This document shows positions 39,801 through 49,900 of a stretch of 64,000 nucleotides of DNA, in pieces. Within the stretch, counting starts at the first letter, position 1. Every line of letters begins with the position of its first letter. Below the pieces are notes generated by a model, which saw nothing but the letters and a program-made list of their open reading frames with translations, was not told the DNA's origin and did no database searches. The position numbers were made by a program, and so were the translations under genes. The DNA comes from Psettodes erumei (Eukaryota > Chordata > Actinopteri > Pleuronectiformes > Psettodidae): the NCBI GenBank assembly GCA_016785225.1, contig JAFBJZ010000601.1, positions 2,170,001-2,234,000 of the forward strand. The letters run 5' to 3'.

Positions 39801-42020
39801 CTTTCCTGCCTCAGACTTCAGGGCCCTGAGACTGATACGATCAGGGCCAGTTCGTTGTGTGTGCTAATATTTGTAGCTTACATAAAGTAAGAGCGGACAC
39901 ACATGATGTTTAATATATATCACTTACACTTCCTCTCTTCTTTTTTTGTTTTTTCAAAGGTGTCTGTAAATAAAACATCACTCTTATGACCAGGCTGCCG
40001 TGCTTAGTAATGGCTTTTGATTGGTCACTTGAGAGAGGGTTTTAGCATTTGGTAGTTTCCACTTTTCACTACATTAGTCTTTTGAGCTAAGTGAGCGATA
40101 TTGTAGTCAAAGCTCAAACACCCAACCCTTCGAAATTTAAACCAAATATGTATTGATTGCCTCTGTATTTGCAAACAAAGCACAGCAACACTTTCAGTGT
40201 ACAGTGCACAATAGTATCCTTCCATATAGATATCAGAGTCATGTCTGAACCCACACTGGTCACACAGTGGCTACCATCACATCTTTGCTTTCACACGGAC
40301 ACTCTTTCTTATCAAATTTGATATTTTACAGGGCCCACTCGTCCATGTTCACAATAGAAAGAGCTGATTCTGCTGAAGGTCACCCCGACACCTGAGCTGA
40401 ATGAATGACATTTAGAGTACAATTTCCTAGTTTTTCGTCATTTTCGTTGAAAGCCGTTACTCTACATGAAGTCACCATGCACACGTGTGCACCGCACACA
40501 GAAGACCTAAAGGTGTGGGTATTTGGCTGCAGTGAGTTCAACACACAGTCACCACTTGGCGGGTACCAGAGTCAACCCCCAACGTCAGGTGGGAGGCACG
40601 TGACAACCTGGATTGACTATGCAAACAGTCATGTATAATTTAAAGGTATAATTTAGAGGAATACTGCTTACACATTTGCTCAAAATTAAAGCGCATTGTT
40701 ACAATTCAAGACACAACATAAGTCTTTTTGTTGACCCTGGGATACGTTCTAATTTCAGTTGATCTTTATTTTACAAAATAATATGGAAAGATAGAAAAGA
40801 TAAATGTTAATTATTAAAATAATTATTGTTCATAGCAACTTTGTGTAAACCATCCAGTTCTTTTCTCAGGAATTAATTTACTCATATGAATTGAACATTT
40901 ACAGCTGGCACTTTTGCTCCTGTTATTAAAAGATGGCATTTCTTCTAACCCTGTTGCAAAAGGACATGTCTCTTTGTGCTCCCATCCAGGATAATCAAGT
41001 CATCCTTGTCCACATGCCTCCCTGTATCTCTCCTCCAGCGCCCTGACCTTTATCTTCAGCTAAATCTTATTTGCCTTCCGGACATTATAGGGTTTTCCAC
41101 TCATTCATAATCTATTTGCAGTGTCCTACAGACTTTTCATTGCTATGACATTTGACAAAAAAACTTAATGGTAAGATATTTCAGTCCCTGTATTCATTTG
41201 CAGTCAACTTGGAGTCAATCCTTTCAGAAGCCACGGGTAGATAGATCGTGAGCAGCTTTGCTCCTGGGACATTTCCCCCAGAGTTCAGGGAGATTACCTT
41301 TTTACCTGTTTGGATGTGTGCTCCAAAAAGCAGCTCCTCAAATTATAAAAATACTGTAGAGCAAAGAAAAAAACTGTTGAATTACTATTGGTTTCCAGTA
41401 ACTATGGACTATATACCAGAGTCATCATTTACCATCATTGTTTCCTGTTGGACTCTTTCTCTTTAAGCGTCCAGATGATTATTTCGTCCTCAGGAGAGTA
41501 ACACAATTCAAATTACTTCAGATGAGCAGATGATGTTAAATGGTCAGACTTGCACACCCAGGTGTTCATATGATGTTTGCACCATATGTGCTACGGGACA
41601 TGAGGTCCATTTTTGGTTTGTTGTACTTTTGGGTTTTGTCTCTTAATTGCAGTCACTAGGACCAACTTTATCAAACACAAAGTCAAATGTCTTGGTTGTG
41701 ATCAGCTCGCATGGCTTATTAAAAATTTCTCAAAGCCGGGACGCACTTTCACATTCATGAGCAGGCCATATGGCTTGACCACACGACCTCTCGTCCAGCT
41801 GATCTTTGCTTTGCAGGTCTGGATGCTGGTCTGCTGAGCGTATGACATTGACTTGACTTGTGACACTTCAGGATCAGATGGTTGTGTCATCTCTATGAAT
41901 ATCTAGTGATTTAAAAATCAATAAATAAAGAGAGAAAACCCATGCCCTTCTAAACAACTAGAGATGTGTTTGCTGCACCGCAGTGTGAATAATAGGACAG
42001 TCTCTGTAGCCTGCAGTTGT

Positions 42021-42080
42021 GGTGGTGGTGGGTGGGTGCGGGGTGGGGGGTTGGGGGTTGGAGGGGGAGGAGGAGGAGGT
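42021..42080 (+). repeat. G-rich GGT/GGA tract, potential G-quadruplex
   Basis: GGT and GGGT units, G-runs of 4-6, then GGAGGA units. It has well over four G-tracts within 60 bp. Confidence 0.7.
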
Positions 42081-42546
42081 ATGGTGGTTGAAATCAGTGA
42101 CATTCTTCAAGGCCAGTGTAAGATTAAAGACCGGGGCTGTCGTGCCTCTGATCATATATTCACAAAAGATACCCTGTGAAGAACACATCTTTAAAGAGAG
42201 GCTGGCTGGAAATAAGACCACTACTTGTGAATATTTGTGGCAGCCTATTATACATGTCATATAAATGGTCCATTACTGAGTAAGGAGATTACACCCTAGA
42301 GATTTTTTTTTAGTTGCCCTTCTCATTTTCTGTTTGCCCTCTTTTCTTTTTGGCACAATCCCATGAGCAGCTGCCTCCAGTGGCCCAAGTTTGTCCTCTG
42401 TGATGTTTTATATGAGGAAAAGTCATGGATCCTTGGTTTGAATTTAACTGGGAGAGCTCCATCTTTTTTTCTTTTTTTCCCCTTTTTTTTTTTAAAATCA
42501 TACAGAATCAGTCCAACATTAAAGTGTTGTGGCATTGGGCTCAAAG

Positions 42547-42566
42547 ATAAAAAAAAAAAAAAAAAA
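42547..42566 (+). repeat. Poly(A) tract
   Basis: About 20 consecutive adenines. No adjacent retroelement body could be assigned. Confidence 0.8.
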
Positions 42567-42949
42567 CAGCCTTGGGCATAATGTGCAACCAGGAGCATTT
42601 ATGCACAAATGAAAAATGTCAATAGTGCTTCCTTCCATAATATTGCCTATTTCACTGGCACATAACACTGGCCTGTGACTCATGAACATAAATTCAGTGC
42701 ACACAGTACAGTAAACCGAATAATGATTAATATAACTTTCATTCTGGGTTTGCTTCACTTGGTGTGGCCTTGGGTCCTTTAATAGTCACAGTGGAAAAAA
42801 AAAAAATTAATAGCTTGCTATTCTGCATGTCCTTCAAATAAAATGTTTCCATAATGGATTCTCATTGGCAGATGTACTGTATATACATATACTGCATCAT
42901 AAGCCTTGCCCTTTTTGTATCTCGCGCAACAGAGTTAATCACATAAAAA

Positions 42950-43545
42950 GAAAAAAAAAGATTTCTGCTTGATCAAACAATTGCAGCCCCTGCAGAAAGA
43001 CAGCACATGGCTAAGGTGCTGAGAAGTATTAATATAAGAATCAAGTGTTTCAGGTTGCTTTTAATTCAATTGTCTCTTGTAACATTTCCCGGCAATGTCA
43101 ATCAATGTGCCTGCCTTGTCTTTAAAGCAACAGAGGAGTTATCCATTCCGGTGCCATTAAAACATCAATGTCTCATTTCTGCTAAATAGCAGAGGAAAGA
43201 TAATTGGCATGTGTGCATGCATATTAATTAAATGATAATGAGATGATAAGGCCCCCTCTCTATCTGCAGGTGTGGAACCACTGATCAATTGGCAGTGAAA
43301 TGGGGTAAAAATGCACTTCTTTTATCCCACTACTGAAATTAAAAACCTATTTAGTACCACGTTTTCCAACAAAGTGCTTTTCATTTATCTTCTCTAGCAC
43401 ATTATTCAATCACACTTTCCATTTGTATAATGGTAATATTTTCATGTAATTTCCCGCTGCCTCTGAGATGGGTATTTTTGATATACTTTGTGAAATGGCT
43501 ATTCCATTCCAGCTCCATTCACTAGCTGGTAATAAACTTACAACC
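42950..43545. promoter_or_regulatory. Candidate conserved non-coding element
   Basis: An AT-rich, repeat-free block dense in homeodomain-type cores (TTAATT, TTAATTAAAT, ATAATGAGATGATAAG, CAATTGGCAG) with no coding potential. It abuts the promoter-like block. The conservation itself cannot be seen from one sequence; this is inferred from composition. Confidence 0.3.
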
Positions 43546-43559
43546 TATATTTCAGATTA

Positions 43560-44060
43560 AATGTCTTCAGCAAATGGAGCCAAGCCTCAGATGTCTCACA
43601 GCGGCGAGGGAAGATCGCTTCTGCTCCCTGGCGGCAGCCGGGAGGTACTACGGCGTTGTTTGCCGACGCCCCCTAGTGGCAAAGACTGAGAGCAGAGCTG
43701 GAACACGATTGTAACCCCTGGCGGCGTTTCATGATTTGCCTTATAAAAGCGCTCGCTGTGTCTGACTGTCCAAATGAGCGGCAGTAACAGCCCTCTGATA
43801 TGCCGAGCGTGCTATCTAGTTGGAGAGCCGCAAGGTGCTGAAACATAAGCTGACTATCTTAAAGGCTTGCTGCTTTAGCCTGCAGCCGAATTGGAAGCGC
43901 TTGAAAGAGTGTGTTGTAACTATCAGCCCTGACCAGAGGTGTGCGAGAGGAGGAGGAGGAGGAGGAAGAGAATGAACATACAATGGCTGCAGAAAAAACA
44001 AACAAAGGTGATGCAAGGCGCGCCGCGGGGAGGCTGGGCAAAGATCTAAATGAGAGCTAA
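43560..44060 (+). promoter_or_regulatory. CpG-rich promoter-like block with TATA box
   Basis: GC- and CpG-rich compared with the flanking desert. TTATAAAAG at 43740-43748 is preceded by a CpG-rich stretch and followed by a short ORF (ATG at 43774, 24 codons). Possible donors on the + strand are CAGAG|GTGTGC (~43938) and AAAG|GTGATG (~44008). No long coding exon follows, so a non-coding RNA start or an unseen spliced gene is possible. Confidence 0.35.
43667..43680 (-). promoter_or_regulatory. CTCF-type motif
   Basis: On the minus strand GCCACTAGGGGGCG fits the CTCF core CCASYAGRGGGCR. It lies 60 bp upstream of the TATA box, between the desert and the gene-bearing half. Confidence 0.5.
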
Positions 44061-44594
44061 AAAAAAAAAAAAAGACCAACACAGGTACACAGGAGCACGG
44101 TGCAGTGGTTGAATCAGTATATTTATAACAAAATAGTTTGTGGAATCTGAGCAGAGGAGCTTGGTTGCCGGATGACGCGGAGGCTGATGGACAGTAGTGC
44201 AGCGTCGCCTCCCCCCGCTGACAGGCCCTCCTTCACCCCGGACAGGCCAATCTGTACACACTGCGACACAGACACACACAGCCCATTTGTCATGTCAGAT
44301 AGCCTCAGAGAGACACAGCGGTCAAGTTATAGAGGTGATTGTATCAAAGTGACCCCAATGCGATGGTCATAAATTGCTGGCTTTATGGGGAGGTGCTGTA
44401 TCGTTGTTCCATAGATGGAATTGAAAACGGAACGAGAGGGCATCATCAGCTGAACTGATGGAAGTGAAATGGGACAACATATTCTCATGTAGACTGTGAG
44501 AAATGTTTGCGATTATGAGAAAGGAAAACGGTCTTTAGGTCATTTACGGTACTTCTTACTTTGAGAGGAGCTTAGGATGAGGTGTTGCTGGCAC

Positions 44595-44753
44595 TCAGCC
44601 GGAACTATCCGTATTTTCATCCTTGTCTTTGTCTGTCGTTCCATCGGTTTCCTCTGCAGACACCTCCTTGACGGAGGTGGGCGTCTTTGGTTTTTCCTTG
44701 GGCTTTTGAGAAGGATCCATCACTTCCTTCCCCCGACTTGCGTTACAACCCAT
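44595..44753 (-). CDS. Small protein with MGCxxS lipidation signal (52 residues, unknown)
   Basis: Complete short ORF: MGCNASRGKEVMDPSQKPKE, then KPKTPTSVKEVSAEETDGTT, then DKDKDENTDSSG and TGA at 44595-44597. Gly2 and Ser6 fit the N-myristoylation consensus and Cys3 could be palmitoylated, as in membrane-anchored microproteins such as BAALC or OCC1; I see no homology to those beyond the start motif. The rest is Lys/Glu/Asp/Thr-rich, hydrophilic and probably disordered. The ATG lies three bases after a good acceptor (ttcttgccag|ATC), and a donor (GCAG|GTAATT) lies at 44992/44991, so a 5' UTR intron of about 235 bp is plausible. It could be a chance ORF; coding status is inferred. Confidence 0.45.
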   Translation of the reverse strand: MGCNASRGKEVMDPSQKPKEKPKTPTSVKEVSAEETDGTTDKDKDENTDSSG

Positions 44754-44991
44754 GATCTGGCAAGAAATCCACAGAGTGTGCAGTGTGGTGTTGTGCCGAC
44801 GGGAGTCCAGAGGCGTGTAAAGCGTTAAAACGCCGGTCAGAACCTTAAAAGCTGTGTAAGTGTTGTGGGCTCAGGTGTCTTTGTTCTCTATGGTAACCTT
44901 TAGACCTCCTTTTGAATTCGGCCACCTGACTGCGTGTTGGTTTGATTTTACGAGCCTTTGTTTGCTGGTCGTGCTGCCTCTTTGTAATTAC

Positions 44992-45130
44992 CTGCTAAGC
45001 AACAGCGGTTGAGAATTAACTCAGCTGCATGCCAAAACACGGTTACTGATAAACACTCGAGGGGACTGTGCGTCGGTCACGTGGCAGCCGTGGTTACCAA
45101 CTTTCCCACAATGGATGTGCTGGGAGTTAC
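44992..45130 (-). promoter_or_regulatory. Possible promoter/5' exon of the MGCxxS ORF, with E-box
   Basis: Ends at the donor GCAG|GTAATT used in the inferred 5' UTR splice. It contains the palindromic E-box GTCACGTG at 45076-45083 (USF/MYC/TFE type). No TATA box is seen on this strand. Confidence 0.25.
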
Positions 45131-45950
45131 TGCTTCCATTCAGCCATGGGAATTTATGAATTTTATGTGTCACCAGTCGGCTTAGGTCAGAGCAGACTCT
45201 GATTTACAGGCCTAATGGGTCTGAAAATACAGTAAAGCTTTGTATGGAGACAGAAGAACGAAAATTGATATTTAATCAGAAAATTACAGGCAGTACTATA
45301 AATTATGTTAATGGTCCTTTGCTGATTGGTCAGTAGGTAGTTTTCTGTGCTCCACTGAGTGTAAACAAGTTTTTACAAAGCTTCTTATTAGCTTTATAAA
45401 AAAGAGAGCACAGCAGAGTGAGGCGCTGAGTTTAACCCCCCCAGTGAAATATATGTAATATAAAGTGAATATAAGGTGGAAATGCAACAGAATCCAAACA
45501 GCCTCTGCTGGTAATGTGATATTGTGCAATTATTCAAGACACACTGTCATCTCAAATGAAGGTATATTTATTTGACGAATTGCTTTTCACAAACTAGAGT
45601 TTATGGTGACACTTGGAACGTATTTTTGTTTCACTTTTTCCTGTTTAAAAAAAAGAACAGGTGAACAGAAAAAAACAAAACTGAAGGATAATTTGCAACA
45701 AAATAAGTGCAACTATTTAATGATCAACAAAACTGCCTGTTCTCAGTGTGCATTATGTGCTGCAGAACTGCACCATGACTGGCTGCCACAGGAGTTGTGA
45801 TGTCACAAATGGTGCTTGTATACTGTATACACATGGTAAATTCTGATTCAATTAAGAGAAACAAGGCCTCTTCAGCAGATGAATATGAAAACAGCCCTCT
45901 GTCACATACATCATTCAGTAAAGGTCAACAATGAGCACACAACTCTTGCG
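45131..45950. other. Intergenic stretch before the rbl2 3' end
   Basis: No ORF with family features and no recognisable repeat. Confidence 0.5.
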
Positions 45951-45972
45951 TCCTCTTGAATAAACCCTGATT

Positions 45973-45978
45973 TTTATT
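45973..45978 (-). terminator. rbl2: rbl2 poly(A) signal AATAAA
   Basis: Minus-strand AATAAA about 0.7 kb past the rbl2 stop, next to a T/A-rich tract. It gives a 3' UTR of roughly 46684-45950. Confidence 0.5.
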
Positions 45979-46339
45979 TTTTTTTAAAAGAAAGAAATCA
46001 CTGGAGCTGATGATGAGGTGTGAAGACATTATTCAAAGATTATTTTTAGATCTGCAAATCTGTCTTCATACTTTGAGTACCATTATCCAATGTCTGAGTA
46101 ATGTTTTAATGCTGACACACAAAGTTCATTCCTGTGAGGAAGTGAAAACACATCTCCCCTCAGTTCACCTTTAAAATTTTTTAAATGTATTCAAGACAGC
46201 ACCATTGCAAGAGACGTTAAAAGCTGTTCTAGAGCTGCCCACACTTAGTATCATCCCTCGCTTAATGAAAATCAAGTATTCATGCTGGCCATGGACACAG
46301 TGAGTGGTGGTTTAACTGTAGTTCCGCTGGTACCACCCT

Positions 46340-46540
46340 CTCTGTCCCACCTTCATGTACCCACAGACAGTCCACTGAGCACTTTGCAGCCGTGCCCTAC
46401 TTCAAATTCATACAGCACCGTACACCTCCACCGGGGACCTGCCCACTGTGACCACAATCTTCCACCACTGGCCAGTGAGCTGGAGGTTAAGTGCCTCAGT
46501 CAAGGACACCTCGACAATATTGTTGGTGTCAAAAATAGTG
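46340..46540 (-). repeat. SINE relic in the rbl2 3' UTR
   Basis: Read on the minus strand it contains GTGTCCTTGACTGAGGCACT followed by TAACC. This resembles the GTGTCCTTGAGCAAGGCACT hallmark common in teleost SINE bodies. No tRNA head or poly-A tail can be assigned. Confidence 0.45.
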
Positions 46541-46684
46541 CAGAGCAAAAAGGCGTAAATTTAGCTCAGACTGGAGATGACACTTGGAGCTGACAAAGGG
46601 CTCGGCCTCGAGGAATTCTTAACAGACAGGAAGACAAAGCGGCTCTGTGCTCTTCCTCTGACACCCGACACTGTTGTCACAGTT

Positions 46685-46951
46685 TCAGAGTGAGGCCTCC
46701 TGCTCCCCTCCGCTCTCGTGCAGGTCAGGCCCCGTTTCTGGTGGAGGCTGGTACTGGCTCCTTCCTGTGACACGATCATTCACAATGTTCCAGAGTCGTC
46801 TCTGCCAGGCTGACTGATCGTCCAAACGGAGCCTTTTCGTCGAAGGGCCTTGTTCTCCTTCCTCCTCCTCCTCCTGATGCGGTGACGCTGCATAGCAAGG
46901 CCTGCTGGGGGACCTGCCGGTTCGGGTCATGTTGTTGATCTCACGCAGACG
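46685..46951 (-). CDS. rbl2: rbl2 terminal coding exon
   Basis: 267 bp including stop TGA at 46685-46687. Acceptor gttttcacag. It starts RLREINNMTRTG (p130 KRLREINSMIRTG), has an extra acidic run, then STKRLRLDD and WQRRLWNIVNDR, matching the p130 end SALLRRLQDVANDR. About 26 residues follow where mammalian p130 already stops. The residue before RLRE is Glu, not Lys. Confidence 0.93.
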   Translation of the reverse strand, partial: RLREINNMTRTGRSPSRPCYAASPHQEEEEEGEQGPSTKRLRLDDQSAWQRRLWNIVNDRVTGRSQYQPPPETGPDLHESGGEQEASL

Positions 46952-49900
46952 CTGTGAAAACAGGAAGGAAGACTTCCATCGAGATTGGACACAGTTTAAG
47001 TGATGTAATTTCAAGATAACAAACACTATGTCCACAGACCTCTGGGGGACTTGAGTTGAAGTGGTAGCACAGGCCGGTTGTGTGAGGGGACGGGGTCTCC
47101 GGGTGGTACGGCGATATGTAGAGGGAGGGGCTGCTGGACAGCTGCCGTCTGCGAGGAGATGCTTTCCACTGTCGGGGGTATGGTGACAAAGGAGGAGTAT
47201 CACCCTGCGTGAAAGTAACACAGCAGGTGTTAGTAAATTCAGCCTTGAAAGATGAAGTGCTCTAGATTTTACATCTCTGTGAATTGGCTATCTGTGACTG
47301 CCTTGTATCAGTTTGGTCAAATGTCAGTGAAATTCAGAGGCCCAAAGCGGGTCACTTACCCCAGAGGTCAGGGCAAATTGCTTGGCAAAGTGCTGCATCT
47401 TTGTCGTGTAGACCTGGTTGTAGAAGTAGATAAGATTTCCCCTCTGCTCCTGAGCAAGCCCTGGATAATGTGTGGATGGCGTGTTGGGAGTCAGGATGCT
47501 GCTGCCATGGTCTCCATTATCTGTAATCAAATACATAATACATAAAATAAATCACCCCTAATCTTGAAATGACATTGTCTTCTCTTACATTACTGATATC
47601 ACACAGGTACTACGCTGTGAGTTAGTGTGGTTACTTTCTGTGTCTAATTTCTTTTACGCACTAAGGAATCGCGATCATGTAGCTTTGCTGCTACATGACA
47701 CTTGACTTATGGCTGAACCCAGATATGCTGCGTAAAGAGGAGGTTCAGTTAAGAAAACATGGTGGTGGAGCTGGGAAGTGCTTCATTAGGGCAAACAGGG
47801 TGTATGTATCTTAAAGCAAGTCTAAATTTTGAGTAAATTAGCATTGTATATGCTGCGGAAAGAACTAAAGGGCTACTTACTGTTGTTTTCAGTGGGAGAG
47901 TGTTCCATGTTTCCTCCTGAAATCAACACGTTTTTGCAGACCTGAGGACAGAAACAGCCTGTTTGTGAAATTCGAGGCTGACAAACAGCGCAGTCATAAA
48001 TCCTCAAATCCACTCAACAGATTAAGCGTAATAAAAACATGACACATAGCCTGTCATCTCGATGACACTGGTAATGTTCAGTAAAAAATGTAAAGGTCTA
48101 AACCTCTCTGTTTTGTTAACAAGTCAAAGACTACAGACTCCGACTTTACAGTCTTCTATATTTGAATTATTCAGAGCTGACCCAGTTGTATAGGAAAGAG
48201 ATGGCATGAATAAATACCTAAAACTTACACTTTTGCTTGCAAGTGGCTGAGACTTGTAGCACTTCATTATGCGTTTGAAAGGTATCTCCACCTTGGTAAT
48301 CTGTAAAAGCAATGCACACACTGTAGCTTAATACCTTGATTATGTAGCTTCAGGACATCATGGCACAATAATCAGACAAACCTGAAAGCGGTTCTTTTTT
48401 TTTTACCCTGGCCACTTGCATATCTATGGGCATGTTTGCCAGTTCAACTCATGGTCTTTGTAAATGCTGGGACTTCTGTCAAAGCCCACCTTAGCTGTGA
48501 TGTAGATGGCACACATGAGCAGCTGGTCTAGATGACGGTCTACCAGGAGGTGGGTGCACTGGACCAGAGAGTACTCGAAACAGGTCCAGATCTTCAACCG
48601 CAGCACGTCAGAAATGTCCAGTGTGGAACACAGCGCCCTCAGACGTCTGGCCATCAAGCTGTACACCTTAGGCAAAGAGCAGACACTAAGCCACATTATA
48701 ATAAACTCACTTCTGACACTAAGAGACTGCCGCGGTGTGGTAGAGCCGCCGACCTTGCGAGCAAACAGATGGAGGGAGCTGCTCCTCTGACGCCCGTGTA
48801 CAGCTGGTTGGTTGGTGGTGCCGGAAAGGTCAGCGTCTAAACTGACGTACACTGGCAAAAACAGAGCAGTCAGCCCACAGTAAGAATACTGTGATCAGTT
48901 TACAGTTAAGGAGGGTAATGATTTGAGAAATACAGTATATTCATAATGTGTCAAATTATAGTGTAATGAAACCAATGAGCTTTGGAGAACTGGGTTTATA
49001 CCTCCAGGCTCAGGTTGCAAGTCTGTTCTCTCTGGACCCTCAAGTTGTGCAGCAGGCGTCACCTACATATGACACAAAGCTCTTATTAAGGTCACGCACT
49101 GTACATGTGAAGAAACACTGAGCCATGACATGGTCAAAAAAATCATATTTCTGATTTACTCAGAAAAGAATGTCACCTTGAGAGAAGCTTGGGTACAAAA
49201 CCTTAAACAACCCCCCCGCTGCCTTGTAAAGCGTCTGTGTGGTGGTGCCAACCTGTTGGCAGGTAGGCAGATGGCCCTCGTTGGCTCGGATTTCCACCCA
49301 CAGCGGTGAGTTGCCGGCCCAGGCCAGGTTCTCCAGAACTTTCTCTTCCACTTGGGCGAGGTGTATGACAACGGAGCGAGGCAGTCCGGCCTCGGCCCGC
49401 AGTACCAGCTCGATCACCTGCCACAGCACCGGAAAACTGTCGCTGATTCAAATCCCAGAACAGGTGTGGGAATACTGCGACTCTTCCCTCTCTAAACATG
49501 TACTGTACACAGACACAGGTATGCATAATACAAGATACTGTACAGTATATTTCAGGTTAACAAGCTGGGGAAACAGACCCTCCAGAAGTGGTATGATGCC
49601 ATCTGTAAGATGTGGAGGAGCAGAGGGAAATCACATGGTAGGTGGTTTGAGCATATGGTAATCTCCAGACAACAGGCCACCAGACAGCACTGGACCAGAT
49701 CGGCCTCCAAGATGCCCTGTGACAAACACAGAAGTGTTTGACTCCAAAACCTCAAATGATGACCATAACTTTGATTTTTAAAAAAGCAGCCTCAAGAACT
49801 GTACAAACATGTCGTGTCACACATGCTGCACTACCACTTAGTGACTGTTCATACAGTGCCCCCTGGTGGGCCCCAAAACCTCAATGTCCAGTTCACAGGC

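Larger units (their letters stand above)
39801..42949. other. Gene-free stretch
   Basis: AT-rich, with a G-rich tract at 42.0 kb and T/A runs at 42.3-42.6 kb. No gene is seen. Confidence 0.55.

Noticed and set aside
1..43000. Search for aktip, rpgrip1l, fto or irx exons expected next to rbl2 in other vertebrates
   Set aside because: No frame shows their conserved blocks as I recall them; the neighbour order beyond rbl2 must differ or lie outside the window.
49160..49253. Extension of the rbl2 exon through GTTTQTLYKAAGG
   Set aside because: Using the later donor leads to a stop in the next exon; the donor at 49253/49252 restores alignment to p130.
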